Assembly: GCA_902622795.1 (NCBI GenBank)
Contig: CACNRD010000002.1
Coordinates: forward strand, 1-64,000
Length of the DNA stretch: 64,000 nt
Direction of reading: 5' to 3'
Origin: an uncultured Pelagibacteraceae bacterium
GTDB taxonomy: Bacteria > Pseudomonadota > Alphaproteobacteria > Pelagibacterales > Pelagibacteraceae
Below the pieces are notes generated by a model that saw nothing but the letters and a program-made list of their open reading frames with translations, searched no databases and was not told the origin of the DNA. This document shows positions 50,204 to 60,684 of the stretch, one piece after another. The position numbers and the translations under genes were made by a program. The number at the start of each line of letters is the position of its first letter. Position 1 is the stretch's first letter.

Positions 50204-50620
50204 ATGGCGTTTAAATTAAATCGTTCTTCAAAAGAACCCATGAGCGAAATTAATGTTACGCCATTTGTTGATGTAATGTTAGTACTATTGATTATTTTTA
50301 TGGTAACAGCACCTTTATTAACCGTTGGTGTTCAAGTAGACTTACCAGAAAGCTCTGCAGATTCTCTTCCCGAGGAAACAGAACCCTTAACATTATCTAT
50401 AAATGCAAAAGGGGAGATATTTATTCAAGAAACTAAAGTTGAGTATAATAATATCATTGCAAAAGTCTTGGCAGTTTCAAAAAATAGAACAGATACAAGA
50501 ATTTACGTAAGAGGTGACAAAACAATAAATTATGGAAGAGTACTCGAAATAATGGGACTTCTTTCTGGATCAGGTTTTACGAAGGTAGCGTTAATATCAG
50601 AGCCTTATAAACAGAGGTAA
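50204..50620 (+). CDS. tolR: Tol-Pal system protein TolR
   Basis: A 138-residue ExbD-family protein with MSEINVTPFVDVMLVLLIIFMVTAPLL, whose aspartate in the membrane segment carries protons. The periplasmic domain contains VDLPESSADSLPEETEPLTLSI and a IYVRGDKTINYGRVLEIMGLL dimer region. Start ATG immediately follows the tolQ stop. It couples proton flow to TolA. Confidence 0.95.
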   Translation: MAFKLNRSSKEPMSEINVTPFVDVMLVLLIIFMVTAPLLTVGVQVDLPESSADSLPEETEPLTLSINAKGEIFIQETKVEYNNIIAKVLAVSKNRTDTRIYVRGDKTINYGRVLEIMGLLSGSGFTKVALISEPYKQR

Positions 50621-50625
50621 CTAAA

Positions 50626-51483
50626 TTGAATAGAAGTATAATTATCTCTTCTGTTTTTCATGCATTGTTAATTATTATTACAGCAATGAGCCTTCCCTTT
50701 TTATCAAAGAAACCCCTGGATATTCCTCCAATTGTATCGGTTGAATTAATTCAGATAGCTGAAAAAACAAATGTTCCTTTTGCCCCAAAAGCAAAAAAAA
50801 TTATAGAGAAAGCAAAGGAAAAAGAAAAGCTTGTGTCAGAACAAGCTCCCCCAAAAAAAGTTAAAAAAACAAAAACTAAAACTGTAGTTTCTTCAGATCA
50901 AAATAAAAAAATTGAAAATCAAACTCCTGAGGCAATCCCTCTTCCAGATAAAACTGTAAAAAAAATTAAAACTAAAGAAGAAAAAAAACAAAATCCAGAA
51001 AAAGTTGATAAAGAGGTGAAACAGGTTTCAGAGTTTGAAAAAAAAGATTTATTTGATCCAAATAATATTGCGGCATTAATTGATAAATCCAAGGAAGAAA
51101 CTGCTGAAGTAATTAAAAAAAACAATGATATTACCCAAGATCAAGAGAGAAATATTGAGAATGCAGGATTAACATTAAGCGAAGAAGATGCTCTTAAAGC
51201 ACAAATTTTTGGATGTTGGAGTATTCCATTAGGTTTACCTTATAACGAAAATTTATTAGTAAGAATTAAATTGAAATTAAAGCCAGATGGATCTGTAACA
51301 AAAACTGAAATTTTAGATCACGCAAGGATGAATAAACCAGGGCAAGGATTTTATAAAGTCTTAGCAGAAAGTGCTCTAAGAGCTGTTAAATTATGTCAGC
51401 CATTAAGAGTGCCAACAACTGGCTATGAAAGATGGAAAGAATTACAGTTAAATTTTGATGCAAGGGAAATGTTAGAAGGCTAA
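50626..51483 (+). CDS. tolA: TolA-like energy transducer
   Basis: A 285-residue protein. One N-terminal membrane helix ([23 protein letters not shown]) is followed by a long Lys/Glu/Pro-rich stretch (about 45-175) and a C-terminal TonB-like domain ([46 protein letters not shown]). It spans the periplasm and links TolQR in the inner membrane to TolB/Pal. The start is TTG at 50626, after a GAGG-type site in the tolR end. Low sequence conservation in the middle is usual. Confidence 0.85.
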   Translation: MNRSIIISSVFHALLIIITAMSLPFLSKKPLDIPPIVSVELIQIAEKTNVPFAPKAKKIIEKAKEKEKLVSEQAPPKKVKKTKTKTVVSSDQNKKIENQTPEAIPLPDKTVKKIKTKEEKKQNPEKVDKEVKQVSEFEKKDLFDPNNIAALIDKSKEETAEVIKKNNDITQDQERNIENAGLTLSEEDALKAQIFGCWSIPLGLPYNENLLVRIKLKLKPDGSVTKTEILDHARMNKPGQGFYKVLAESALRAVKLCQPLRVPTTGYERWKELQLNFDAREMLEG

Positions 51484-51496
51484 TATAAATATTAAT

Positions 51497-52837
51497 ATGA
51501 TAAAAAAAATTATAACATTATTTTTAATTCTAATTCCGATAAATTCATACGCATTAATTGAGGTTGATATTACGCGTGGTAATCTTGACCCTCTCCCAGT
51601 AGCAGTTTCACCTTTATCCATCGATGAAAAATCAAGGAAAAGTTTTGAAAAAGCACTAAACAAAAAAAATATTGGAGAAGAAATTTCAACTATTGTAGAA
51701 AATAATTTGAGTACGTCAGGATTATTTAATCCTTTAAGTAAAGAGGCCTTTTTACAAGCTCCTGATATTGCTAATCTTAAACCAAGATTTGAAGATTGGA
51801 ATTTAATTAAAGCGCAAGCGCTAATAACAGGCAAAGTAAATTATGTAGATGACAAGTTAAGAGTTGAGTTTAGATTATGGGATGTACTTGCAGCTAAAGA
51901 AATGATGGCTTTAGCGTTTACTACAGTTCCAAGTAATTGGCGAAGAGTAGGTCATATCATTTCTGATAAAGTTTATGAGAGATTGACTGGAGAAAAAGGA
52001 TATTTTGATACTAGAATTATTTATGTTGCCGAGGAAGGCCCTAAGACACAAAGAATTAAAAAATTATCAATCATGGATCAAGATGGTTTCAATAATAAAT
52101 TTTTAACTTTAGGTAATGAATTAGTGCTCACTCCTAGATTTAATCCAACAAGTCAAATGGTTACTTATTTGTCTTACTTTAAAAATCTTCCAAGGGTTTA
52201 TTTACTAGACATTGAGACTGGGACACAAGAAGTAGTAGGAGATTTTCCTGGCATGACTTTTGCACCAAGATTTTCTCCAGATGGAAAAAAAATTATTATG
52301 AGTTTTGCAAAAGATGGGAAATCCGATATTTACACAATGGATTTAGAGAACAGAATTGTAGATAGGATTACAAATCATCCATCTATAGATACCTCACCCT
52401 CTTATTCACCAGATGGAAAATATATAACATTTAACTCTGACAGAAGTGGTTATCAACAGATTTATATAATGAAGAGCGATGGTAGTGATGTTAAAAGAAT
52501 TTCATTTGGAAATGGTCTTTATGGAACTCCGGTTTGGTCACCCAGGGGAGATTTAATTGCATTTACCAAATTACATAAAGGTAAGTTTTACATCGGTGTT
52601 ATGAGAACAGATGGTAAAGGTGAGAGGTTGTTAACAGAAAATTATTATCAAGAAGCTCCCTCATGGTCACCAAATGGAAGAGTTTTAATTTTTTATAGAG
52701 AAACAAAGACTAACGACAAAGGCGAAGGGTTTACCGCAAAGTTGTGGTCTATTGATTTGACTGGTTACAATGAGCGTCAAATAAAGACGCCTACTGATGC
52801 ATCTGACCCATCATGGTCATCTTTATTAAGTAATTAA
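51497..52837 (+). CDS. tolB: Tol-Pal system beta-propeller protein TolB
   Basis: A 446-residue periplasmic protein. The N-terminal signal peptide ([17 protein letters not shown]) leads to [16 protein letters not shown], then an N-terminal domain and repeats of the WD40-like TolB type ([78 protein letters not shown]). It binds Pal and TolA. Thirteen bases separate it from tolA. Confidence 0.96.
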   Translation: MIKKIITLFLILIPINSYALIEVDITRGNLDPLPVAVSPLSIDEKSRKSFEKALNKKNIGEEISTIVENNLSTSGLFNPLSKEAFLQAPDIANLKPRFEDWNLIKAQALITGKVNYVDDKLRVEFRLWDVLAAKEMMALAFTTVPSNWRRVGHIISDKVYERLTGEKGYFDTRIIYVAEEGPKTQRIKKLSIMDQDGFNNKFLTLGNELVLTPRFNPTSQMVTYLSYFKNLPRVYLLDIETGTQEVVGDFPGMTFAPRFSPDGKKIIMSFAKDGKSDIYTMDLENRIVDRITNHPSIDTSPSYSPDGKYITFNSDRSGYQQIYIMKSDGSDVKRISFGNGLYGTPVWSPRGDLIAFTKLHKGKFYIGVMRTDGKGERLLTENYYQEAPSWSPNGRVLIFYRETKTNDKGEGFTAKLWSIDLTGYNERQIKTPTDASDPSWSSLLSN

Positions 52838-52944
52838 TATAAATTTGACCTTAGAAATATTAAAATTTCTTGATTTTTAAGCTTGAAACCTCTAGTTAGT
52901 TGTGAAAAAGTAATACTTTGAAATTAGCAGCAAGGAGCAATTTA

Positions 52945-53436
52945 ATGATATTAAGCAAAATTTTTAAAAACACACTTATAGTATTAACTGCATGTCTAGT
53001 TTTATCAGCCTGCGCAACAAAAAAAGAAATCGCAACTGATGTAAAAGGTTCAATGCAAGGTGATGTGTATACGGGAACAGATACAATTGAATATCTAGCT
53101 GAGGGAGTTCCTGACAGAGTTTTCTTCGCAACAAACGAGTCAATTTTAACTACTGCATCTAGAGAAACTTTAAGAGCACAAGCGGCATGGATGAGAAAAA
53201 ATTCAAATATTAATGTAGTACTTGAAGGTCATGCAGACGAAAGAGGAACTAGAGAATACAACTTAGCGCTTGGAGAGAGAAGAGCTAACGCAGCTAAAGA
53301 CTATTTAATGACTTATGGAATATCTTCTGACAGAATTACAGTATTAAGTTATGGAAAAGAAAGACCAGTTGACTCTGGTTCAAACCCATTGTCTTGGTCA
53401 AAAAACAGAAGATCAGTTACTGTTAAAGCAAATTAA
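52945..53436 (+). CDS. pal: Peptidoglycan-associated lipoprotein Pal
   Basis: With ATG at 52945, preceded by AAGGAG at 52932-52937, the protein has 163 residues. An upstream TTG at 52918 would add nine residues before the signal peptide and is rejected. The signal peptide ends in the lipobox LSAC (Cys23), and an OmpA-like peptidoglycan-binding domain follows (VFFATNESILTT, NVVLEGHADERGTREYNLALGERRANAA, YGKERPVDSG). It is an outer-membrane lipoprotein that tethers peptidoglycan. A 107-base spacer from tolB and a strong terminator just downstream indicate it can be expressed separately. Confidence 0.96.
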   Translation: MILSKIFKNTLIVLTACLVLSACATKKEIATDVKGSMQGDVYTGTDTIEYLAEGVPDRVFFATNESILTTASRETLRAQAAWMRKNSNINVVLEGHADERGTREYNLALGERRANAAKDYLMTYGISSDRITVLSYGKERPVDSGSNPLSWSKNRRSVTVKAN

Positions 53437-53450
53437 AAATTTTAAACTAA

Positions 53451-53489
53451 AGACCCCAACTACATCAGTGGTAATGGGGTCTTTTTTTT
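53451..53489 (+). terminator. Rho-independent terminator after pal
   Basis: A perfect 8-base-pair stem AGACCCCA / TGGGGTCT with a 16-base loop, followed by a run of eight T. The G/C content of the stem stands out against its surroundings. It lies 14 bases after the pal stop and 32 bases before cpoB, so most transcripts should end here. Confidence 0.88.
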
Positions 53490-53520
53490 GCCATTTTTAT
53501 AATCATAAAGTAAACATCCA

Positions 53521-54528
53521 ATGAAACTGATATTAAAATTAATAATATTAAAGATTATTTTTGTTTTTAATTTTGTCATTACAAGTAATTCTTTTGCGGA
53601 TAATCACAATATTTATGAAACTTTAGAAATTATCAAAAATGATCTAAAAACTCTTGAAAGGGCTGTTTACTCTGGATCAATTGAGATAGAAAATAAATCA
53701 GTTGGTGGCTCAGACTTAGAAATAGATCCAAATTCGGAAGACGTTCTTACAAGACACTTACTTAAATTGTCTGAAATCGAGGGTCAGTTTAGAGAATTAA
53801 CAAATAAATTTGAAGAAATAAATTTTAAATTAGACAAACTTTCTAATCGATTATCAAAGATACAAGCTGATAATCAAGTAAGATTTCAAGACATAGAGTC
53901 ATCATTTAGCTCAGGTATATTAAATGATAATTCATCTAAATTAAGTTCAAAGCCCAAAATAAATGAAAATAAAATTCTTCCAGGAAGTTCCCAACCCCAA
54001 GATCTTGGTTCAATATCATATAAAGATACAGAAACTTCAGATACGTCTCAGAAAATCCAATCAGTTGAAACTACAGCAGCCGTTGTAACTGAAAATTTTC
54101 AATCAGAGGATAAAATATTACCCCAAGATGTTTCATCAGAAAAACAGTATGAATTTGCAACCAGTTTTTTAAAAGTTGGAGACTACAGCACAGCAGAGAG
54201 AGCTTTTAGAGAATTTGTTCTTTCTAACACAGATCATGAATTAGCAGGAAGTGCTCAGTATTGGTATGCAGAAACATTTAGAATAAGACAATTATATACA
54301 GATGCCGCATCAGCTTATTTAGAAGGATATCAAAAATATCCAAAAGGCAAGAAGGCACCAATAAATTTATTAAAATTAGGTGTATCAATGGTACAAATTG
54401 GAGAAAAAGATCAGGGATGTAAAATGATCAATGGTGTAGAACTTCAATATCCTAATGCAAATCAATCAGTAATACAAAAAGCAAAATATGAGTCCAAAAA
54501 ATTTGAATGCATCAAACAAGACTCATAA
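53521..54528 (+). CDS. cpoB: Cell division coordinator CpoB / YbgF-like TPR protein
   Basis: A 335-residue periplasmic protein. The signal peptide ends near SNSFADN (about residue 27), a coiled-coil section follows (ISEIEGQFRELTNKFEEINFKLDKLSNRL, about 80-125), then a Ser/Gln-rich linker and C-terminal TPR repeats (QYEFATSFLKVGDYSTAERAF, AGSAQYWYAETF, AASAYLEGYQKYPKGKKAPI). E. coli CpoB links Tol-Pal to peptidoglycan synthesis. It follows pal after the terminator and overlaps tilS by 41 bases in another frame. Confidence 0.85.
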   Translation: MKLILKLIILKIIFVFNFVITSNSFADNHNIYETLEIIKNDLKTLERAVYSGSIEIENKSVGGSDLEIDPNSEDVLTRHLLKLSEIEGQFRELTNKFEEINFKLDKLSNRLSKIQADNQVRFQDIESSFSSGILNDNSSKLSSKPKINENKILPGSSQPQDLGSISYKDTETSDTSQKIQSVETTAAVVTENFQSEDKILPQDVSSEKQYEFATSFLKVGDYSTAERAFREFVLSNTDHELAGSAQYWYAETFRIRQLYTDAASAYLEGYQKYPKGKKAPINLLKLGVSMVQIGEKDQGCKMINGVELQYPNANQSVIQKAKYESKKFECIKQDS

Positions 54529-55522
54529 AAATTTACTGAACAAATTAAGAGATAAAAGAATATTTCAAATTTATAGAAAATTTGAACGTAATTTTAAACT
54601 AAATCAAGATTTTATTGTTGGAGTTTCTGGTGGTTCAGATAGCTTAGCTTTATGTTTCTTATCTAAAATTTATTCAATTAAAAAATCTTTTAACGCCCAT
54701 TATTATATAGTTGATCACAGATTAAGAAAAAATTCATCCACTGAAGCTCAATCGGTAAAAAAACTATTAAAAAAATACAATATAAAGTCAGATATTTTAA
54801 AGTGGTATGGAAAAAAACCTATTAGTAATATTCAGTCTTTAGCCAGAAATAAAAGATATAGTCTTTTGATTAGTCAAGCCAAAAAACTGAATATCAAAAC
54901 TATTTTAACAGGTCATCATATTGATGACCTGTATGAAAATTTTTTTATTAGAATTTCAAGAGGAAGTGGGCTTAACGGTTTAGTTTCTTTTAGTGAAAAA
55001 ACTCTTATAGACAAAGTAAATATAGTTAGACCACTTATAAGTTTTGAAAAAAAACATTTAAATTATGTTACTTCTAATGTTTTTACGACTTATATGGATG
55101 ATCCCTCTAATGAGGATAATAAATTCAAAAGAGTAAGGATAAGAAAGTTAATAAAACATCTTCAGAACGATGGTCTTGATAAGAATAAACTTCTGTTAAC
55201 AATTAAAAATTTAAAAGATTCTAATGAAACTATAAAATTTTATGTTGCAAAAAATTTAACAGATAATTCATACATTCATAAAGATAAAAGCAAAATTATC
55301 TTAAATGAAGAATTTTTTAATCAGCCTCATGAAGTAACTTTTAGATCGTTATCAGAAATAATTAAATTTGTTGGGAACAAATATTACTCTGTTAGAGGAA
55401 AGAAAGTTGAAAACGTTATAGATAAATTAAAAGGTGAGACTAGAATTTCTCTTAAACTTACACTTGGAAATTGCATAATCTATAAAGTGAAACAGACAGT
55501 CATAGTCCTAAAAGAGCATTAA
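54488..55522 (+). CDS. tilS: tRNA(Ile)-lysidine synthase
   Basis: A 344-residue PP-loop enzyme. DFIVGVSGGSDSLALCFL holds the SGGSDS motif at residues 47-52, then YIVDHRLRKNSS, LTGHHIDDLYENFFIRISRGSGLNGL and PLISFEKKHLN. It changes C34 of tRNA-Ile(CAT) to lysidine, required to read AUA codons. In such an A/T-rich genome AUA is frequent, so the function should be essential. The ATG at 54488 lies within cpoB; a start further in (for example TTG at codon 6) cannot be excluded. Confidence 0.93.
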   Translation: MSPKNLNASNKTHKNLLNKLRDKRIFQIYRKFERNFKLNQDFIVGVSGGSDSLALCFLSKIYSIKKSFNAHYYIVDHRLRKNSSTEAQSVKKLLKKYNIKSDILKWYGKKPISNIQSLARNKRYSLLISQAKKLNIKTILTGHHIDDLYENFFIRISRGSGLNGLVSFSEKTLIDKVNIVRPLISFEKKHLNYVTSNVFTTYMDDPSNEDNKFKRVRIRKLIKHLQNDGLDKNKLLLTIKNLKDSNETIKFYVAKNLTDNSYIHKDKSKIILNEEFFNQPHEVTFRSLSEIIKFVGNKYYSVRGKKVENVIDKLKGETRISLKLTLGNCIIYKVKQTVIVLKEH

Positions 55523-55585
55523 ATATAATATTTTAATTGATATTTTGTCACTTGTTTAATTTATAATAATTCTTATTTTATACTA

Positions 55586-57478
55586 ATGAATTTAAAAAAT
55601 CTTGCTATGTGGGGAATAATAGTTTTCTTAACTATAGGTCTCTACAATATGTTCAAAAGCCCTCAATCAAATCCCAGAGGAGGCAATCAAATAATTTTTT
55701 CTGATTTTTTAACATCAGTTGAAAATGGAGAAGTTGTAAAGGTTGAGATACAAGGTAAAAATATCAAGGGTGTTTACTCTAATGGAAATTCATTCTCTAC
55801 TTATTCTCCTAACGATCCAAATTTAATTGAAAAACTTTCTGAAAAAGGAGTGAGTATTTCAGCTGCTCCTTTAGAAGAAAAAATGCCATCTTTATTTGGT
55901 GTATTACTTTCATGGTTCCCTATGCTGCTATTAATTGCTGTTTGGATTTTCTTTATGAGACAGATGCAAGGTGGAAGAGGTGGAGCAATGGGATTTGGAA
56001 AATCAAAAGCAAAAATGATGAATGAGCTTAAAGGAAAAGTTACATTTAACGATGTTGCAGGGGTAGAAGAAGCTAAAGAAGAAGTTGAGGAGATTGTGGA
56101 ATTTTTAAAAGATCCAAAAAAATTTAGTAGACTTGGGGGCAAGATACCAAGAGGCGCGTTATTAGTTGGACCTCCTGGAACGGGAAAAACTCTTTTAGCT
56201 AGAGCGATTGCTGGTGAGGCAGCAGTTCCTTTTTTTACTATTTCAGGTTCAGATTTTGTTGAGATGTTTGTTGGTGTCGGTGCATCAAGAGTTAGAGATA
56301 TGTTTGAACAGGGAAAGAAAAATTCTCCATGTATAATTTTTATTGACGAGATTGATGCTGTTGGAAGAAGTCGTGGCGCAGGTCTAGGAGGAGGCAATGA
56401 CGAAAGAGAACAAACATTAAACCAATTATTAGTTGAAATGGATGGTTTCGATACTAACGAAGGAGTTATTATAATTGCTGCAACTAACAGACCTGATGTT
56501 TTAGATCCTGCATTATTAAGACCAGGTAGATTTGATAGACAAGTAGTTGTCTCTAATCCCGATATAATTGGAAGAGAAAAAATTCTTAAAGTTCATGTTA
56601 AGAAAATTAAGATGGCACCAGATGTTAATTTAAGAACGGTTGCAAGAGGCACACCAGGTTTTTCAGGTGCAGATCTAGCTAATCTTGTTAACGAGGCTGC
56701 TTTGTTAGCTGCTAGAAAGAATAAACGGATTGTTACTTTAGCAGAATTTGAAGAAGCAAAAGATAAAGTAATGATGGGGTCTGAGAGAAGATCAATGGTA
56801 ATGACAGAAGAGGAGAAAACTTTAACAGCTTATCATGAGGCTGGACATGCAATTGTAACTATTAATGAGAGTGCAGCATATCCAATTCATAAAGCTACTA
56901 TTATTCCAAGGGGAAGAGCTCTTGGTATGGTTATGCAATTACCTGAAAGAGATGAATTATCACAAACACGAGAGCAATTACATGCCCAACTTGCTATTGC
57001 AATGGGTGGAAGAGTTGCTGAAGAGATAATATTTGGTGAAGATAAAGTTACTACTGGAGCATCCAGTGACATTGAACAAGCAACTAAAAGAGCTAGAGCA
57101 ATGGTCATGAGAGCAGGATTAAGCAAGGAGCTTGGGCCAGTTGCTTATGGAGAAAACGAAGAAGAAGTTTTCTTAGGTAGATCAGTTGCAAGGCAACAAA
57201 ATATGTCAGAGGAAACAGCACAAAAAGTTGATTCTGAAATAAGAAAAATAGTTGATAAAGGATATGAACGAGCAAGAAAGGTACTAACAGAAAAAATTGA
57301 AGATTTACACAAGCTAGCTAAAGCACTTTTAACTTATGAAACTCTTTCAGGAGAGGAAATAGAAAATTTGATAAATAAAAATGTTTATCCAAAAGACAAA
57401 GAAGACATTAAGGTTGAGGATAATGATAAGGGTTCTGCACTAAGTTCATTGGGACTTAAACCAAAGATAGTTCACTAA
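55586..57478 (+). CDS. ftsH: ATP-dependent zinc metalloprotease FtsH
   Basis: A 630-residue membrane protease. Two N-terminal membrane helices (about 7-23 and 104-124) flank a periplasmic domain. The AAA module has Walker A GPPGTGKT (195-202), Walker [12 protein letters not shown] and the second region of homology [17 protein letters not shown]. The zinc site is AYHEAGHAI at about 420. It degrades misfolded membrane proteins and short-lived regulators; sigma-32 is a known target in E. coli, and rpoH is encoded about 4.5 kb downstream. Confidence 0.98.
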   Translation: MNLKNLAMWGIIVFLTIGLYNMFKSPQSNPRGGNQIIFSDFLTSVENGEVVKVEIQGKNIKGVYSNGNSFSTYSPNDPNLIEKLSEKGVSISAAPLEEKMPSLFGVLLSWFPMLLLIAVWIFFMRQMQGGRGGAMGFGKSKAKMMNELKGKVTFNDVAGVEEAKEEVEEIVEFLKDPKKFSRLGGKIPRGALLVGPPGTGKTLLARAIAGEAAVPFFTISGSDFVEMFVGVGASRVRDMFEQGKKNSPCIIFIDEIDAVGRSRGAGLGGGNDEREQTLNQLLVEMDGFDTNEGVIIIAATNRPDVLDPALLRPGRFDRQVVVSNPDIIGREKILKVHVKKIKMAPDVNLRTVARGTPGFSGADLANLVNEAALLAARKNKRIVTLAEFEEAKDKVMMGSERRSMVMTEEEKTLTAYHEAGHAIVTINESAAYPIHKATIIPRGRALGMVMQLPERDELSQTREQLHAQLAIAMGGRVAEEIIFGEDKVTTGASSDIEQATKRARAMVMRAGLSKELGPVAYGENEEEVFLGRSVARQQNMSEETAQKVDSEIRKIVDKGYERARKVLTEKIEDLHKLAKALLTYETLSGEEIENLINKNVYPKDKEDIKVEDNDKGSALSSLGLKPKIVH

Positions 57479-57486
57479 ACTTATAG

Positions 57487-58539
57487 ATGACAAGATATTA
57501 CACAAGAGTGTGTAATTTCTATTATGGTGCTAAATCTAAAAATTTTGTTGAGAAAAATAAATCACTACCACTTCACGGTATTAAAGAAATTTCTTTTGAT
57601 CAAATTGAAATAATTACAAGAAAATCAAAAAGAATAGTATTTATTAATCAAATTAACAAATTATCATATTTATTAAAAAAAAAAATTAATTCTGATTTAA
57701 AAAAAATTACTTCAAAAAAAAAAGGTTTTTGTAATTTAAAATTTAACATTATGCCTAATTTGTTAGGAGTTTTAAATTTGACACCTGACAGTTTTTCAGA
57801 TGGAGGAAAATTCAATAAAAAAGATAAAGCTATTAAACAAGCTATAAATTTATTTAATTCAGGGGCGAACTTAATTGATATTGGAGGAGAGTCTACTAGA
57901 CCAGGATCTAAGCCTATAAATGAAAAGTTAGAATGGAGTAGAATTAACAAAATTTTGAAAATATTGAGCAAAAAAATACCAATATCTCTAGATACAAGAA
58001 AATCAAATATAATGAAAAAAGGAATTCGACTTGGAGTAAAGTTAATAAATGATGTGTCAGGTTTGGAATATGACCCAGAAACTACAAATGTATTAAAGCT
58101 TAATAATACTCCATTTGTATTGCAGCATTCCCAAGGCCGTCCTGAGAATATGCAAAATAATCCTTTTTACAAAAATGAATTGTTAGATATTTATGATTTT
58201 TTTGAGAAAAAATTAAAATTTTTAAGATCAATTGGAATAAATCATAATAAAATAATCATTGATCCTGGAATAGGTTTTGGAAAAAATTTGAAACATAATA
58301 TGAATTTAATAAAGAACATTTCTATTTTTCATTCACTTGGTTTTCCTATACTTGTTGGAAACTCAAGAAAAAGATTTATTAAAGATATATCTAAAAATAA
58401 TGATAGTAAGTTGAGGATTGGAGGCACAGTGGCTTCCACAATTTATATGATGACCCAAGGTGTTCAAATTTTAAGAGTCCACGATGTTAATGAAATTATG
58501 CAGGGTATAAAAGTCTATAAAGAGATAATTAAAAATTAA
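57487..58539 (+). CDS. folP: Dihydropteroate synthase with N-terminal extension
   Basis: A 350-residue enzyme. The catalytic TIM barrel starts at about residue 88 (NIMPNLLGVLNLTPDSFSDGGKF) and includes GANLIDIGGESTRPGS, ISLDTRK, INDVSGL, IIDPGIGFGKNLKHN and GNSRKRFI. It joins p-aminobenzoate to dihydropterin pyrophosphate. The first 85 residues (FYYGAKSKNFVEKNKSLPL and a Lys-rich stretch) precede the standard start; similar extensions occur in alphaproteobacterial FolP. It begins eight bases after ftsH and overlaps glmM by one base. Confidence 0.93.
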   Translation: MTRYYTRVCNFYYGAKSKNFVEKNKSLPLHGIKEISFDQIEIITRKSKRIVFINQINKLSYLLKKKINSDLKKITSKKKGFCNLKFNIMPNLLGVLNLTPDSFSDGGKFNKKDKAIKQAINLFNSGANLIDIGGESTRPGSKPINEKLEWSRINKILKILSKKIPISLDTRKSNIMKKGIRLGVKLINDVSGLEYDPETTNVLKLNNTPFVLQHSQGRPENMQNNPFYKNELLDIYDFFEKKLKFLRSIGINHNKIIIDPGIGFGKNLKHNMNLIKNISIFHSLGFPILVGNSRKRFIKDISKNNDSKLRIGGTVASTIYMMTQGVQILRVHDVNEIMQGIKVYKEIIKN

Positions 58540-59870
58540 TGTCAAAAAAATACTTTGGAACTGATGGAATTAGAGGTGCAATAAATAGTAAAAATATAAA
58601 TGGAGATATGTTTTTTAAGTTTGGTCTAGCTTCTGGAACCTTTTTTAGATCACAAAAAAAAAACAAACAAGTTGCCATAATTGCTAAAGATACAAGATTA
58701 TCAGGTTATATGCTCGAACCAGCTTTAGTATCAGGATTAACCTCAGCTGGTATGCACGTCTACACTTTGGGACCTCTACCAACAAATGGTTTAGCAATGC
58801 TCACTAAAACCATGAAAGCCAATATGGGGATTATGATAACTGCGTCACACAATCCACATTATGATAATGGATTAAAATTATTTGGCCCAGATGGAATGAA
58901 GTTATCTGATAAAATTGAAAAGAAAATTGAACATTTAATAGATCAAAATATTGAAAAAAATTTATCTGAACCAGAAAAATTAGGAAGAGTAAAAAGATTG
59001 GAAACAGGGACAAGAGATTATATTAAAATTTTAAAAAAAAACTTTTCTGAGGAATTTAATTTAAGAGGACTTAGGATTGTTATAGACTGCGCAAATGGTG
59101 CAGGATATAAAGCTGGTCCTGAATTATTAAAATCATTAGGAGCGAAAGTAATAGCTATTGGAGTTGAACCAAATGGCGTGAATATTAATAAAAATTGTGG
59201 ATCTGTCTATCCAAAAAATATTAAAAGAGCAGTAAAAAAATATAAAGCTCATATTGGTATTTCATTAGATGGTGACGCTGATCGAGTAATAATGTGTGAT
59301 GAAAAAAGTAACATAATTGATGGAGATCAAATTGTTGCAGCTTTAGCTTCAAGATGGAAAAATAAAAAAATGTTAAAAGGTGGCGTGGTTGGTACCTCAA
59401 TGTCCAACTATGGTTTAGAGCAATACTTTAAAACTCTTGATATCAATTTTATTCGAGCAAATGTTGGAGACAGATATGTGAAAGAAAAAATGCAAAAACA
59501 TAAATTTAATTTAGGGGGTGAACAGTCAGGGCATATTATTCTTGGAAAATTTGCAACTACTGGAGATGGTTTGTTAGTTGCCTTAGAGGCTTTGTTTGCG
59601 TTGAGAAAAGGAAAAAAAGCTAGTGTATTTTTTTCAAAATTTAAAAAAATTCCACAAATATTAAAAAATATAAATGTAAAAGATAAAAATATAATTAATA
59701 AATCGGACATAAAAAAATCTATTAAAACGGCAGAAAAACTAATTAAAGGATATGGAAGAATTTTAGTTAGGAAATCAGGAACTGAGTCAAAGATAAGAGT
59801 GATGGGTGAAAGTGAAAATTTAGAACTCTTAGAAAAATGTATAAACATAATTATAAGAAAAATTAAATAA
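58539..59870 (+). CDS. glmM: Phosphoglucosamine mutase
   Basis: A 443-residue phosphohexomutase. KYFGTDGIRGAIN is at the N terminus, the active-site serine loop ITASHNPHYDNGLKLFG has Ser103, and SLDGDADRVIMCD is the metal site. GEQSGHIILGKFATTGDGLL contacts the sugar, and RKSGTESKIRVMGE binds phosphate. It makes glucosamine-1-phosphate for UDP-GlcNAc, the precursor for peptidoglycan and for several island sugars. It overlaps folP by one base. Confidence 0.97.
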   Translation: MSKKYFGTDGIRGAINSKNINGDMFFKFGLASGTFFRSQKKNKQVAIIAKDTRLSGYMLEPALVSGLTSAGMHVYTLGPLPTNGLAMLTKTMKANMGIMITASHNPHYDNGLKLFGPDGMKLSDKIEKKIEHLIDQNIEKNLSEPEKLGRVKRLETGTRDYIKILKKNFSEEFNLRGLRIVIDCANGAGYKAGPELLKSLGAKVIAIGVEPNGVNINKNCGSVYPKNIKRAVKKYKAHIGISLDGDADRVIMCDEKSNIIDGDQIVAALASRWKNKKMLKGGVVGTSMSNYGLEQYFKTLDINFIRANVGDRYVKEKMQKHKFNLGGEQSGHIILGKFATTGDGLLVALEALFALRKGKKASVFFSKFKKIPQILKNINVKDKNIINKSDIKKSIKTAEKLIKGYGRILVRKSGTESKIRVMGESENLELLEKCINIIIRKIK

Positions 59871-59871
59871 T

Positions 59872-60684
59872 TTGAAGACAAAATCAAAAGTACTAATTAT
59901 TGCTGGATCTGACTCTTCTGGAGGAGCAGGAATACAAGCAGATATAAAAACCGTTACTGCATTAGGTTCATATGCGATGACTGCAATAACAGCTGTAACA
60001 ATTCAAAATACCACTGGTGTTAAATCAATTGTTCCAATTAATCCAAAGGAAATTTATAACCAAGTTACATTTTCCTCGAGAGATATAAGGCCAGATGCTG
60101 TAAAGATTGGAATGTTGCATTCAACAAAAGTTATTAGATCAGTTATTAAATCGTTAGATCAAATTAAATTTAGAAATATAGTTTTAGATCCAGTCATGGT
60201 TGCAAAGGGGGGAGCAAAATTAATTGACAATAAGGCAATAAATTTAATTAAATCTAACTTGATAAAGAAAGTATTAATGATAACTCCAAACATTCCTGAG
60301 GCAGAAATTTTAACTAATACCAAAATAAAAACACAACAGGACATGATTGTTGTTGCGCAAAAGTTAATTGACCTAGGGGCAAAAAATGTTCTTATTAAAG
60401 GTGGTCATTTAAAGGGAGAATTTGTTCATGATATTTATGTAAACAAAAAAGATATCAAAATTTTTAATAGCAAAAGAGTTAAAACAAAAAATACCCATGG
60501 AACTGGCTGTACATTATCCAGTGCTGTGGCAACATTTTTATCATGTGGAAAACCAGTAAAGAAATCTTGTGAGCTTGGAATTAAGTATGTAAATTTAGCC
60601 ATTAAATCTAATCCTAATTATGGTAAGGGTCACGGTCCAATAAATCATCTTAACTCTATGAATATAATCAAAAAATTTAAATAA
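59872..60684 (+). CDS. thiD: Hydroxymethylpyrimidine/phosphomethylpyrimidine kinase
   Basis: A 270-residue ribokinase-fold enzyme: [70 protein letters not shown] and the ATP/anion-hole [13 protein letters not shown]. It phosphorylates HMP and HMP-P for thiamine synthesis. The start is TTG at 59872, one base after the glmM stop. SAR11 strains are known to need exogenous HMP because thiC is missing; ThiD and ThiE fit that salvage scheme. Its stop overlaps purA by one base. Confidence 0.95.
   Translation: MKTKSKVLIIAGSDSSGGAGIQADIKTVTALGSYAMTAITAVTIQNTTGVKSIVPINPKEIYNQVTFSSRDIRPDAVKIGMLHSTKVIRSVIKSLDQIKFRNIVLDPVMVAKGGAKLIDNKAINLIKSNLIKKVLMITPNIPEAEILTNTKIKTQQDMIVVAQKLIDLGAKNVLIKGGHLKGEFVHDIYVNKKDIKIFNSKRVKTKNTHGTGCTLSSAVATFLSCGKPVKKSCELGIKYVNLAIKSNPNYGKGHGPINHLNSMNIIKKFK

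Noticed and set aside
52853-52878. Weak hairpin AGAAAT/ATTTCT followed by T-rich sequence after tolB
   Set aside because: A six-pair, nearly all A-T stem is expected by chance in this composition and would be unstable; not called as a terminator.
55523-55585. Sigma-32 promoter before ftsH
   Set aside because: A TTGTCA and a TATAAT-like sequence are present but spacing is poor, and no CCCCAT-type -10 of sigma-32 promoters is visible.
55801-56397. 198-codon open frame antisense to ftsH
   Set aside because: It lies opposite the conserved AAA domain; proline/serine-rich shadow translation with no recognisable domain.
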